DNA of 64,000 nucleotides from Nyssa sinensis (taxonomy: Eukaryota > Streptophyta > Magnoliopsida > Cornales > Nyssaceae): assembly GCA_008638375.1 (NCBI GenBank), contig CM018048.1, positions 50,437,675-50,501,674 of the forward strand. Reading direction: 5' to 3'. The translations under genes and the position numbers were made by a program. Shown piece by piece: positions 37,061 to 50,080 of the stretch; within the stretch, counting starts at the first letter, position 1, and each line of letters starts with the position of its first letter. Under the pieces are notes generated by a model. That model did no database searches and was not told where the DNA came from. It was given only the letters and a program-made list of their open reading frames with translations.

Positions 37061-39499
37061 CATACTTAATATGAGTTAGTTTTTCGATGAACGGGGTCTA
37101 TCAAAGTTTATAAATTAAATTAATCATAATTTATTATTATATAAATTTTTATTTTTTTCATGTGAATTATGGATAGTCCATCTGAACTCTAAATCAATTT
37201 CATATAAAAATTTCACATTATAATATAGCGATGGAGTCATACACAAACACACACACACACACATACATATATATATAATATAGTGTTTGGAGAAACAAGA
37301 AATAAGTGAAGAATTCTTCATTATTTAAAAACTTTTTTTGTTTTTTATAATTAGAAAACGATCCCACCAATCGGTCCCTTTGGACCAATGGTTGGATTGT
37401 AAATTTAGAGAAAACTTTTTCAAGTATTCTCAAATAACTTTTGATTATATAGGAAGACAACCTTAAAAGTATCTGTTGATTATTAAACTAAAAACCTACA
37501 CATTTGTTAAATTTATTGGTAATAGAATAAATGAATTTGAGTAAGCCATCATACTTAAGATGGATTTGATTAATTAATTAATCATGTAATTTATTAGATA
37601 AATTATAGAGTTAATTAGTCTTAAGTTTCTTATAAATATACTATTATTATAAGATACACACATGTTTCGATAGTTGATCATTTTGTTTTTTAATATCAGG
37701 TACATTTTGATGAGTTGACACCAATCAATTTTAACATGCCTTTTTTTATCCTTAGATCATTAATCATATGGATCCACTTCAACCAATTAGATCACACGAA
37801 ACAAATCACCCATCTTATACATGTACTTCAACCAAAAGAAGTCATCTCGGCCAATGGATAAGAGGTTGCTCATGCACGATTAAAAGCAAATTAAACGGAG
37901 TCATATTTTTGAAGCTCAACTCTTATTTCTATTTGTGAAATGTTGAAGATCAACTTGATTGGTGCAACAAGAATCAATGAGAAAAGCCGATGTGTTTTTT
38001 AAGAAGACCGTTGTGAGTTTGTTGAGTTAGGATCTTAGATGAATAAAGCTTTGGTGCAATGATGAGAATGGGGAAAGAGGATAAGAATTTTGTGAAGGCC
38101 AATTAGTTTGAAAGTTTCCAAAATCTCTCCAAAAGAGGGAGAAGAAGAAAGCCTCTAATTAACCCAACGTGTACAACAACTTGACACAAACAAGTGAGTG
38201 TGTGTACCTGAGTTTTGTTGTCTAAATTTTGTGTTTAGGTAAATTGTTTAAAAAAACTTCAATGTTTATGAAAGTGTAAAATTTTACAGTTTGAGAATCT
38301 ATAAAATTTTTACAGTTTCAAAACTAGTAATTTTTTAACCATGGTGCTTCAAGTTTATATTTACAAATCTTTACTATGCTGAAAGTCTTTCCAACATATG
38401 GCTCAACAACTGAACTAATAACAATTGAGAAATTATTTCAATTTTTACAAAAGTGTAAAATTTTACACTTTTAAATGAAAAATCGTAAAGTTTTACAGTT
38501 TTGCTATTAAAAAATTTATTGTTTTGGATCAATTTTTTTTCTTTAAAATTTCATATTTAATATGAATCTTATTTGATAGATATCGATTTTTAGAACCCAA
38601 ATATATAAATTTTATAGAAAATCGATTTATATTTTGAGTTATTAAATTTTGAAAAATTCTCATGATACATGGACATCATTTGCGTGCTAAATGTATTTAA
38701 GGGTATTTTAGTCCTAAAGTTATTAAGGGACTTGGTGGATTAATTTGTTTAGACTTGAATTCTATGAAAATTTTGATATGTTTAGTTGACTTATGGCCCA
38801 ATGACTCTAAATTGCAAAGGTTTTGGAGCTTTTTTTGAAAGAAAGTCTTTTAGGTATTGGATGTTTAAGAATTAGAGATAAAATAATTAAAATGAATGTA
38901 ACATTGCCTAGTGATAAACACAAGCTTCAATATTATTTGCATAAAATACTTTTAAACACTGAATTAACACATTCAAACTTGACAAACAAATGTAACTTTG
39001 TAATGTTTTTAAATTCATCCCCAAAGGCAAACATAATCCCTTTAACAAACAATGCCTAAGTTTTCTTGGACCACCATATTATTCAAATTTGACAGAAAAG
39101 GGACATCAAAGTGTTGTTTATTTCATAATTAATTATGGATTCCAAACTTTGCAATAAAGGCTTAATATTTTTTTTTAATTTATTTTGGTGGGGTTTGTTT
39201 GGTACCACCTGAATATTTGTTTGGTGTGACCAATGTATTAATGACTACAAGCATTTTACCTACTATTCATATAATCAAATCAATACGAAAATGATTTCTG
39301 AAATCACTATGAAAAAGACACTGACAGCACCCTCCTCCCCCACCAAAACCAAAAAAAGAAAAAGGTTTGTATTAGGCCAATAATTGTGTATTGGTAAGAT
39401 GAGACTTGAGAGGGGCCCTAATCAATGCTATTAAAGCTAGGCTTTTCTGCAGAAAATGGCCTTTCGAAAGTTGGATCTTATTCATGAAAGATTTGAAGG

Positions 39500-39558
<59 letters not shown>

Positions 39559-40000
39559 TATTGTGAGGTTTCTAATAATTTGAATAACTAATGAGCAGAT
39601 AGGAGAAAAGGAAATAATCTCCCCCATCTTGTTTGAAAATAATAAAAGAGAAAAAAAAAAAGGAAAGAGTTTTTATTAATTTATAATTATGCCATTTTTA
39701 AATTAACTATACTAGTGGTTAGTCATCTCATAATTTTAAAGGTATTATTAAAATTATAAAAAATCATTAAAGAGCTGCCTCATCTCTCTCCGTTTTTATC
39801 CACTTGTGGATGAATTGTAAAATGAATAAAATAAGTGTTAAACCATGTCTCTCTCTTCTTCTTAATTTTTAAACTAAACATAAATAAACTTCTCCTTTTT
39901 CTCCTCCCGTTTCCTTTCTTTCTGACTCCTTCCGTCCAAATAGATTGTGAATCTCCTCATCTTATCATTATTATTAATTTAAAACTTTAATTTTTACTTA
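37061..40000. other. Intergenic DNA with a long (TA)n/(CA)n microsatellite
   Basis: No gene recognised. Repeats of aaattttacagttt(g/t) type occur near 38278-38500. A composite microsatellite (ta)25(ca)5 lies at 39501-39560. Confidence 0.5.
39501..39560. repeat. Composite (TA)25(CA)5 microsatellite
   Basis: About 50 bp of uninterrupted ta followed by cacacacaca. Open frames on both strands translate it as alternating Ile-Tyr and are artefacts. Confidence 0.9.
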
Positions 40001-40312
40001 GACTTGATTAAAATCTTAGACGTGAATTTAAATCCTAGTCAAGTCCAAAAATAGTTATTTTATGAACTTATTTCTTCCTATATCATTCATAAGCACATAT
40101 TAACACTAGATAATGACTTTTACCCAATCAGATTAACACTGAATAATGGTGGTTTTAGACTTGATTAAAATCTTAGACATGAATTAAAATGCCGGTCAAG
40201 TCCAAAAATAATTATTTTATGAGCCTATTCCTATATCATGCATAAGTGCAGATTAACACTAAAAAATGACTTTTACCCAATCATTAATAACACTGAATAA
40301 TGATTTTTTCCT
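40001..40312. repeat. Tandem duplication, period about 157 bp
   Basis: gacttgattaaaatcttaga begins at 40001 and again at 40158. Both copies continue through gtcaagtccaaaaata, ttattttatga, cctatatcat, cagattaacact and aatgacttttacccaatca to cactgaataatg. Differences are small substitutions and short indels, suggesting a fairly recent local duplication. Confidence 0.85.
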
Positions 40313-42514
40313 TTAATATTCAACCAACCACCTAACCAACCTCCATGGTCAAGAATAGAACCCTCCTAATATAAATTATTGGAACTCAAATTACACATGT
40401 GGCTTGGACTTCAAGCACAATATATAATAGTCATTAGTCAGAAAGTGATTTGAATGAATAGACAGCTACTCGACCTCCTCGTTAATCACTTGCACTCTCA
40501 AATTAATTTTTTAATAATCGAAATCGTACCTTTTTTTTTTTTTTAAGCGCAAATGCTCATATGAGGATTGAGATTAGTGCCGCGATATAATAAATATATG
40601 TGTGTTTTGGTGGAAGCTGTGGTCCTTACGGGGCTAGCTAAGCTAGGTTGCAACATAGGTATGGAAAGGTCACTAGTTGCTATTCAAATACTGACTTTCA
40701 GTTTTAGTGATCCCCACTTATACAGCTCCAATCTTCACCAAAATTTCTGAGCTACCTGCCTAAAGGTTTCGATAAAGAAAGGCATGTCCTTTCTTCTAGA
40801 TTGAGGGACCTCTCTACTACCACAAATTTCCAGCCTACATTGTATAGACCCAAAGATAATAAGGGGTACCATAGAGCAAGACTGGACAACTGGAAAACGT
40901 GGTCAAATTTTGTTTTTTGTTTTTTGTTTTTAGAATTAATTAATTTTCAATTCCTGTATTAGTTTTTTTCTTTATAAAGTAATATATGAATTACGTGTCA
41001 GTTTTAATATATTTTTTAATGACTAATTTATCCATTTTATTTATTATTTTTTTATGTTATTGGATTATTTTTTTAATTTGTTTCTTCACTCATTGATATT
41101 ATATTTTGTTAGTCTTTTATTTTTATTTGAATTTAAATACATTCTTTATCTATTTTTGGTATCATTGACTTCGAATTTCTTGAGCTTGGTAACCTCTTTA
41201 TTTTTTTGTCATTTCTATTCTCTTCTCTACTGCGAATTTCCTTATCTATTTGGATCTTATCACCATTTTTTTCCTTATCTTTTTCTTTCTTCTTTACTCT
41301 ATCTCAGCTTTAGTTTATGTTAAAATTTGTACATCAAATTTTTATTTACAATCAGAATCATATATATATATATATATTATATTAGTTTTTTATTCGTTAT
41401 ACACATTATATTTATGATTTTTTTATATAATATTTGTATTATTTACATAATATTTTGTTAATTTTTCATTTTTCTTAGTTTATATAACGTATTCATTAGT
41501 CGTTATTGAAATTTTGTTTTAGATCATACATTTTTAATCTATGTATTTTTATAGTGAATACATCATTATTTTTGTTCGTTAAATGTTTTGTTTATTGATC
41601 TTTCACTTCATTCATTAAATATTCTGTAAAATTTTACATATTAGTATTTTGTTTATTATAAAAATACATATGTTTATGTTTTATTTTTTTTATCTATTTT
41701 TTTATTAATGTATAATTTCACAGTTTCATACTGTATAATTTTATATTTTACCATAAAATACATATGTTTATATTTTGTTTTATTATAATTTTACTATATA
41801 ATTTTACAATTTCATATTGTATAAAAATTCATTCTTTTATCTTTTTTGTTTATCATTTTTTTTTTCAAAATTCTAATGATATTCAAAATTATAGCGATTT
41901 AAAAACCCCAATTTTAGTGCCGAAAATAGAAGGATTAGTGGATTGGATCGTGGTTGTCTGTTTTAGTAACGGAAATTTCTCGGTTCTTTTGCGGTTACAG
42001 AGGATCATTTTTGTCTTGGATTATAAGAATTAGTATTGAATTCTATTATAATTAAAATGTTAATGAAGGACTTATAACTGAATGATCATTTTTATTATTA
42101 TTATTATAAAAAGTAGGTCAGTTTGTTTTACACCTAAAAGTAATTTTACTATTATGTTTTTGCTATGACAGTAGAATATGATCAGGATTTGTTGTGATTG
42201 TGGGGCGTGTTTGGAAAAATTACTTTTAAAGTGTTAATTGCACCACTCGAAATGAATTTGCTGCTAGGTTAAAGTAATAGGCTTCTAATATAGAATAAAA
42301 TAAAGAATTTACAAACAACAATTCTGTTTTTTTGAATTTCTTCCTAAATATTTGACTTGAAAAAATAAAATAAGGGTGGAAGAATTTGAAAGTAAAAAAT
42401 ATCTGAATCAACTCATGGTTGTTTATATAGACAAATTCTAAATATTTATAACTCTTCGTTAAAAGACATTTTCACATAACACTACGTCTGTTCAATTAAA
42501 AAAGGTATATTTTC

Positions 42515-42546
<32 letters not shown>

Positions 42547-44050
42547 GATTTTTCAAGTCAATTTGAATTTGTCTTTGAAAAAAGAAATAACTCCCAAAAG
42601 TTATGAATTATGATCCAGTATTTCTCACTTGATCCAATTATATGTAGTATTATGTGACTTTTCACAATTTTCTTTTTTTCATAAATTTTTTTAGTGAGAT
42701 TTATGCCTCTATATATTTAAGAAAAAATTGTTAAATTTTTAATGTAAGACAAAAGTTATATAGCACAAAACTTCTCATTCGAGTGAGCTAAAATTTTGAA
42801 GAAAAAATGATAAGTAAAATTTTAATTAAACCAGAATTTTAGAACAGTTTAATTTAAAAATAATTAAAAATTTACATATTTGAAGGTTATAACCCGTCCT
42901 AATCTACTAATGATTCTACCTTACACGTGAGCACATAGTCAATGATTTGGGCAAAGAACAAATTACCTTCATAGGATTAATGTAATGAGAAATAACATCA
43001 ATGTCCAAGGATAGAAATTCCCAACGTGTGTAATACATACACTTGCACAATATTAATATATAAATTACACGTATTATATTATGAGTTTTGATCATCTACG
43101 GTGGATCTTAACATTCCTCTGGTTATTATAGGCCAAAGAATGCGTCCGGTTGGACATGAGTAGGTTGTTAACAGGTGGACGTATTAATAAGCGAGTATTT
43201 GTGCGTGTACTCTTTAGCCGTAGGGGATTGACTTCTTCGTAGTTGTAGAAGATTCGATCTTGATTCGCCTGACAAAAATTACAGTATAAAAAAGGAAAAG
43301 AAAAATCTAACCATAGCTGTGGCCTGTGGCCCACAGTCCGTAAAATCCATGAATCTTTCCATTTCTGATTGAATGGAGAGAAAGAGGCCTCGATTTATGT
43401 CATAAGTTAAAGAATAAATAAATTTTAAAATTTATTTTTTAATAAAAAATCTGTTTTAATAATATTTTTATTTCAATTATGAAATAAATAAAAAAATCTT
43501 CATTTTATATAAAATAAAAAGACACCTAACTCGTTTTAATTTCTTTTATATGCTAATTTTTGTACACCTCGATAGTTTTATTTGTAAAAAAAAATGTTTG
43601 ATTATTTAATTAAATATTTAAAATAATTTTTTTGTGTTAAATGTATTTTTAGAAAAGACAAATGTTTTGGGAAGAAAACAACGTTGAACTATTTTTTCAG
43701 CACCTAATTTTTGTATTTAATAATTAATACTAAATTAAATACACTATTTAATATAATATTACAATTTATTATCTTATATGAGATATAGAATTTGTAACCA
43801 AACGACCGTACTCAAATTTCTTAACTACCTTATTTCTTTTGAAGGATATTTTCAATTAATTAAATGATATGCATGCATTATAATATTAACAAATTTATTT
43901 ATTTTTCTCAAAAACAAAAAACAAAAAATAAATAGTAAATATGTATTTATTAACCCGAAGTTAGCAGCCCTTGATAAACACTAATTTATTCTTTAGCCTG
44001 CATACGCTGTGTTTTGCAACGAGTAAAAAGAAGCCAAGTTGCCAGCTCGG
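40313..44050. other. Intergenic DNA, T-rich, no gene seen
   Basis: Long T-rich and AT-rich stretches, with loosely repeated words such as ataatttta and catatgttta(t) around 41650-41830. (ta)n runs lie near 41362 and 42518. Frames of up to 89 codons here are compositionally biased (Phe, Leu, Ile, Tyr) and carry no motif. Confidence 0.5.
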
Positions 44051-44055
44051 ATGGT

Positions 44056-44576
44056 GGGCCACGTGACTCACCACACGAGAATTGAGGGGCCGAACCATAA
44101 AAAGTTCAAAAAAAAGCTATACTACTTTTAACGTGATACCAACGTCCCACGCGCTCGACATACTTTTTACACGTGTCAGGAGAGTTCAGCAACGCACCAC
44201 GTGGATTCTCCTCCCAGAACACTGTTCTACCAGCACTGGCACCCGCCAGCTGTCCATGCGACTGAATACTCAGTGGCGGGGCCCTTGACACGTGTCCACG
44301 TCATGCAGGATGGATGCAAGGTGACGTCTTTTGGGTTATATATTGACGTGTCACGTTCTCTGTCGGTTGCTCACTTAACCCATTTTTTTTCTTAATAATG
44401 AATTTCGAAAATAAGAAATATTTGTATAATTATTATTTTTATTTTTTTTATTTAATTGATTTCTTTATTTTTTTCTGTTAATATTTTTATTAACAAAATG
44501 TTGATCTGGTGAATTTTGAACAAGCTGGTTGCCTTGCTGGGCACGTCTGTTTTTCCAATCATATTCTATAAATACC
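44056..44576 (+). promoter_or_regulatory. G-box/ABRE-rich promoter of the TPP gene
   Basis: Four CACGTG cores lie within 240 bp: 44060-44065, 44170-44175, 44198-44203 and 44289-44294. Several sit in ABRE-like contexts (gccacgtgac, acacgtgtc, ccacgtgg). TGACGT cores follow at 44322-44327 and 44344-44349. A TATA box tctataaatacc lies at 44565-44576. Such clusters are typical of targets of bZIP (ABF/GBF) or bHLH factors, so ABA, stress or light control is plausible. Assignment to the TPP gene rests on position and on a long spliced leader, which is inferred. Confidence 0.6.
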
Positions 44577-44599
44577 CAAACTTCTCGGTCTCAAGTCCT

Positions 44600-47500
44600 T
44601 CTTCCTTCTGTTTTCGGTTGCTTTCTTTCTCTTCTTCATCTTATTTTTGGGGCTTTTTCTGCAGCTACCGTTATTCTTATTATTAAGAATTTCTCTGCAG
44701 CCGCCGTTATTTTGGAGGTAGATTTTTCTTTCTTTATTTTTTAAAAGTTATTTTGGAGGTAGATTCATTCCCTTTTTCCGTCAGTTTCATCTCAAAGTTT
44801 GATTTTCTCGGCTCTTTTCTCCTCTTCCTGGAAATGCTTTTAGGTCTTGAATCCAACACCTGCATTTTGAGTTTGGTCGATTGGCAAAAGGATAGTCGCT
44901 AAAATCCCATATTTTGTGAATCAGGTATTGTTACTGCTGCTATTTTTCTCGATCATTCTTTTTATATGTTTCAATGTTATTTTTCCACAATGCTGGTGGA
45001 AATAAATAAAAAAGACGATTCGTTTTGATATATTTTAGTCGCTATACACGACTTGGGAGCTTCAGTTTTCTTCTGTTCCTTTCGAAAGATTGATATATGT
45101 ATTGATTTTCTGTTTGGTTTGTGCGATTGCTATTTCTGGAGAGACATGCAGACTTAATCCGAATTTCAAGGTTGTTTATTTTTCGTCTTCCTTTTGCAAA
45201 AATCAAAATCGGGATTGCAATTTCATCACTTAATGAAGATGTTGAAGTTTCACATCACGCCCTAATCAGTTTTGTTTGTTTAATATGGAAATAGAAAAGT
45301 CAGCGATTCTTCTGGTATGAAATGAAGCCCTCTTGACAGCAGCAGGACTCTATATGCTGTTTAGTATCCCAATTTTTCGCCAAATTTGAACTTCAATTTT
45401 TACAATTATTCAACTAAAATTCCCTGATCTGAATTTTTTAGTTTTGATTATTTTCCTGAATTCATGACCAAAATTTGTTCCAGTTCCATGTGGGCGTCCA
45501 CTATTGAATCTTAATTTAGCCAGATTTTTGTACGTATGCCGCCATTCAATAAACAATAGGGCATCAAAGAGCGAAGCTGTTCTGTGGAACATCTGGTGGG
45601 AATGCGAAGCTTTCTCTATCTGCAGATTTGGCTTCTGTAGCCTTGGAAAGAGCCTCCGGTTGAGGTTTTGATTTTCCTTTGTACCATATATATATATGTA
45701 TGACAAATAAACAATGTGTGCAACAGATATGCCAAGTGATCTTGATAATTATTGACGTGGTTGATGATTAATTATGAGTGGATTTCATGTCTTTGTCTAG
45801 AAATGACTAAGTTAAGCCAATAAGTTTCTGTTGAAATTTAGTTTTGTCCTTTCTCTTTCCCTTTCCCTTTCTCTCTCTCACACGAAGGTGTGTGGTTGCA
45901 AGTAAATTATGTTAGTTTTGGTTGTTGCAATGTCATGTCATTACTGTAACATTATTGTGACTCGTGATTCTTTTTTCTTTTAAGTTTTTATGTCACAATG
46001 TTTATAATTTTGCTACTTAAAAGAAGTGGTTTATCAGATCTAAAGTGAAACCACTTTTGTCCTGCTTTCTAGGTCCACATATCTATGGGCACATCACAAG
46101 CAAATGGGCACATCACAAGCAAATAATAAGATAATGACAAAATTTTGATGATTTTTGCAATTTCCTATCATTTCTATTATCTTCACGGAAATGAACCATT
46201 TTGTGATTTGATAGTTTTTTTTGGTTTAAATTGAATTTCTAAGATTAAATAGAAATTATTAATATTTTGTATATGCATAAACTTTGTTAAAATTAAAATC
46301 TCAGTCTGTGTTTGATCCAAATGTTTGAACATTTGAAATATGTCCCCATGTTAAGTTTGAAATATATTTTACAGATTGCTCAATTGCCTTGCATGAAATT
46401 TATGAAATGAAAATGTAACATTTTGTGTTTCAATAGGATTTAAAAAATTATTGGGAGTAGAAAATTTCTTTTAGGTTCTGTTTGGTTTGTGAATTTAGTG
46501 AAGGAAAGTAAAAGAAAAAGTGAAGGAAAAGTGGTTTCCATCATGTTTCCTCTCTTGGTTACATAAAATTAGAAATTAATTTTTTTTCCAAAAATTGTCA
46601 TGATTAAGAGAAGGAAAAGGAAATGGCATGAAAAATTCAAATTTTTTCTGTTACTTTTCTCTTATTTTCTTTTTTTCCTTTGTTTTTTTTGGGTAATCAA
46701 ATAATTTTTTTTTCTTTTACAGTGTCTTTTCTTTTTCCCCACTAAATCCACGAATCACCTGGACCCTTTAGGTTTGACTACTTGAATGGATGTGTTATAT
46801 AAAGTTTGGGGAAATTTTACCATGTCTCATAAGTTAGCTTTTAAGGAATAATATCTCTCTTTACACCCAGATTATTATTATTATTATTTTTGATTGGTAA
46901 AAGTCTATTATATTAACAAAGCACCCAGATTCTTCTCCTTAATATTTTATTTTTCTCATAAAAATAGTTCCTATCCAAACAAATAGACTCTTAGTTTATG
47001 GACAAAATAGATAATTGTTTATAGCATCTTCATCTGTTCCAATCCTAAGTTTTGATTATTGGCAGTGCTATATTATAGTCATTATGTTAGAGGTACTTTA
47101 AGTACTTTAAGGCTTACATGTTAAGATTACTTTTCCCAAAGTAGTTAATTGGGTTGGGATTTGCGTTTTTGTTTGTCAACTAGTTATAATGTTGCAGGAA
47201 CTAAATTATTTAGTCTCTGTTTATCATGTTTCTGGCATACAGGAGTTTCATTTCACTGGCTCTAGAGGTTTTATCACTCCTTTCTCAAGAAAACTTGTAC
47301 AGTATGTTTGGCCACCTGGTATAAATGCAGTGTAGCTTTGGAGATGAGGTATGATGTTGTTCAATATATATATAGTCTTTTTATTTTTTGGTAGAGGAAC
47401 ATCTCATTCTTCTGAAGCGAAGTCAGTTTTTCATTTGACACATTGCTTTCGTCATCAGTTTCCAAGAAGTCTCTGCTTGATGGACTGTTCGCCCAGTAGC

Positions 47501-47634
47501 AGTGATAAGAAAACATTGAAGAGGTGGTTTTTCATAGACAAAATGGTTGGGTAAATCTCTGTTCTGACCAAGCAGCTGTTAGACATCATACACTTAGTTT
47601 ACAGTTCTAACCCTTTGCAAGTAATCTGGATCCA
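44600..47634 (+). other. Inferred long 5' leader of the TPP gene with intron(s)
   Basis: The gap between the TATA box and the TPP start codon (about 3 kb) lacks other genes and has credible splice sites: a donor tcag/gtattg at 44923-44924 and an acceptor gcatacag near 47242, with possible further sites (gatgag/gtatga near 47348, gtag near 47394, catcag near 47459). TPP genes commonly have spliced leaders. Exact exons cannot be fixed from sequence alone. A uORF lies at 47480-47554. Confidence 0.45.
47480..47554 (+). CDS. Upstream ORF (24 codons) in the TPP leader, possible conserved peptide
   Basis: ATG at 47480 and TAA at 47552-47554 define a 24-residue peptide starting MDCSPSSSDKK and ending RWFFIDKMVG, 80 bp before the TPP start codon. 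From memory, Arabidopsis TPPF and TPPG carry annotated conserved-peptide uORFs (CPuORF26 and CPuORF27). I cannot align to them here. If conserved, the peptide would be expected to limit translation of TPP, possibly in response to a metabolite. The frame is open further upstream, so splicing could give it a longer N-terminus. Confidence 0.55.
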   Translation: MDCSPSSSDKKTLKRWFFIDKMVG

Positions 47635-49954
47635 ATGGACTTGAAGTCAACGAATGCTTCTCCTGTTCTCACTGATCCTGCACCCATAAATAATTCCAGA
47701 CTAGGCATCCCTTCCAGCTTATTACCTTATCCACAATCAGGAGCATTATTCACTTCTGCCATGCTAACAATTCCAAGAAAGAAGCCAGGAAAACTTGATG
47801 ATGTACGGTCCAATGGTTGGCTTGATGCCATGATATCCTCTTCTCCTCCACGCAAGAAGGTCCTAAAGGATTTCAAGGTTGAGGTTACTTCGGATGATAC
47901 TGATATTGCTTACTACTCTTGGATGGTAATATATGTCTCTTTTATCTCGAAAAATTCAATGGTGGTTTTTAGCATAAATATTATTGAAATTAGTCTTCTA
48001 TGCTATATAACCATTATTCTTGTTCGTTCATTGATTTTGCAGCTTAAGTTTCCATCAGCCCTTAACTCTTTTGAGCAGATCACAAATTATGGGAAGAACA
48101 AGAAGATTGTGATGTTTTTAGATTATGATGGGACTCTTTCTCCAATTGTAGATGATCCTGATCGTGCCTTTATGTCTGATGATGTAAATACTTGCATGCT
48201 TATTAGTAACTTATTTCTCTTCTGTTCATCTTTTATTTTTCGTGTATATTGAAATGGAACAACTTGGTGTCAGATGCGTTCAACTGTAAGGAACGTTGCC
48301 AAGTATTTCCCAACAACAATCATTAGTGGAAGAAGCCGTGATAAGGTAGATGGAGGAATCTGTATCTGATAATAATGTTACTTTATGCATTTGAGAATTT
48401 ACTTCCATTTTGTTGTTCATATATGCATATATTGTTTTTGGATGCTATTAGGGTCTGATCCCCCCCCCCCCCCCCCCCTTCTCTCCAAATTCTTCAGGTT
48501 TACGAGTTGGTAGGACTAACTGAACTCTATTATGCCGGTAGTCATGGTATGGACATTATGTTCCCAGTCAGTGACATGATATCCACTGATCATTCAAATT
48601 CTATTAGATCTACTGACCAGCAGGTAAGAGATTACAAGTCCTTGAAAACCCCCATTTCACTTCCACCCTATGGTTAGAGTGGTACAGTGCCTTGTTGAAT
48701 CCTTCCCAACCACTCTTTATATTCTGGCGTTCTCTTTTATTTCTCATGTCCAGGTCAAGGAGGTAAATCTGTTCCAGCCCGCTAGTGAATATTTACCTAT
48801 GATTGATGAGGTGTGTAATTGTCAGTTACTACTAATATATGATGCAGAGAATCATTTTTTTTTTAATATAAAAAAAAAAAAGAAGAAGAAAGAAAACTGC
48901 TTAATTATATTTTGTTTGTGCAGGTCTTTAGAACCCTTGTCGAGAATACTAGAGATATCAAAGGTGCAAAAGTAGAGAATCACAAATGTTGTGCCTCTGT
49001 ACATTACCGTAATGTAGAAGAGAAGGTAATGGTTGCTGGGTTCTTTATAATTCATAATGTTACTGATGGCTCAGAATGTTCTTGCCTACTAGTTTGGTTT
49101 ACAAGTTGAGGATGAAATTTTGCTCTTCAATTGAATTCAGAGTTGGCCTACAATTGCACAATGCGTTCATGATATTCTTAAAGATTACCCTCGGTTGCGA
49201 CTAACTCATGGACGGAAGGTATCTTAGTTGAATTTTGGTACTAATGTTGTGGTTCCCTACTTAATCAAATTCTTATTTTTCTTACATAAATTTACATTGA
49301 AATGTTCTTGATTAATATTTGGATGTCTTCTCTCTTTGCATAGGTTTTAGAGGTCCGTCCTGTGATTGATTGGGATAAGGGGAAAGCAGTTGAATTTTTG
49401 CTCAAATCACTTGGTAAGGGAGCTTCTCAATCCTCCCTGATAAAATGGTGGCTTACAGGTTTTGTAGTGTTATAATTATCACAGTTTATTAATTGATATA
49501 ACTACAAAACTATTGTAGGGCTAAGTAACAGTGACGATGTGCTCCCAATCTATATTGGCGATGACAGGACAGATGAAGATGCATTCAAGGTAATACTAGC
49601 GTAATTGTTACTCGGTTTGGGGATATCATGAATTCGTACCCTCAAATATTCTGCATTATGTTTAGCCAGCCATTGAATTGAAGTTGTTGATGCTTCATCA
49701 GGTATTGCGGGAGGGGAAGCGAGGTTATGGAATTCTTGTGTCTTCAGTTCCAAAAGAAACCAATGCATTCTTTTCTCTCAGGGATCCTTCGGAGGTTGTT
49801 ATTCTGATATGCAGTCTCTTGTGATTGTTCATTTCGTATTCATATCATTTTTTTGCAGCCACCGGATTTAGAGTTAACCATTTAAAACTATTTGTAGGTC
49901 AAAGAATTCCTCGAGTCCCTTGTGAGATGGAAGCAATGGAGTGCAAAATATTGA
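47635..49954 (+). CDS. TPP: Trehalose-6-phosphate phosphatase
   Basis: Dephosphorylates trehalose-6-phosphate to trehalose, so it sets the level of the sugar signal T6P. Eleven coding exons join in frame: 47635-47925, 48043-48183, 48274-48345, 48498-48623, 48754-48810, 48924-49025, 49141-49218, 49344-49413, 49519-49589, 49702-49794 and 49898-49954, giving 385 aa, a typical plant TPP length. HAD-family motifs are complete: motif [11 protein letters not shown] with nucleophile Asp124 and Asp126, motif II SGRSRDK (162-168), and motif [12 protein letters not shown] (326-335). The N-terminal 97 residues contain the usual [13 protein letters not shown] and [12 protein letters not shown] blocks. It belongs to the plant single-domain TPP class without a synthase domain. 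The C-terminus is WKQWSAKY. The closest type is probably TPPF/TPPG, from the uORF and INP1 neighbour. Intron 3 has a C19 run at 48460-48478. Confidence 0.95.
48460..48478. repeat. Poly(C)19 tract in TPP intron 3
   Basis: Nineteen consecutive C residues precede the acceptor of coding exon 4 by about 20 bp, extending its pyrimidine tract. Confidence 0.85.
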
Positions 49955-50080
49955 TCTAGTCCCTTCTGAGATGGAAGGAATGGCATGCACTGCATATGCA
50001 TAAAGAATAGGAGCAGAGGGATCAAAGGATGGATATGGTTATGGATTAGCTTTTTAGAGTTCATAATAAATCAATGCAGG
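49955..50080 (+). terminator. TPP 3' UTR with poly(A) signal
   Basis: AATAAA at 50065-50070, about 110 bp after the stop codon, is the first good polyadenylation signal. Further T-rich sequence follows. Confidence 0.5.

Noticed and set aside
39372..39591. Open frames on both strands rich in Ile-Tyr
   Set aside because: Pure (ta)n/(ca)n microsatellite translation.
41054..41323. 89-codon Phe/Leu-rich frame resembling a membrane protein
   Set aside because: Composition follows the T-rich DNA; no charged loops, motif or neighbouring exon.
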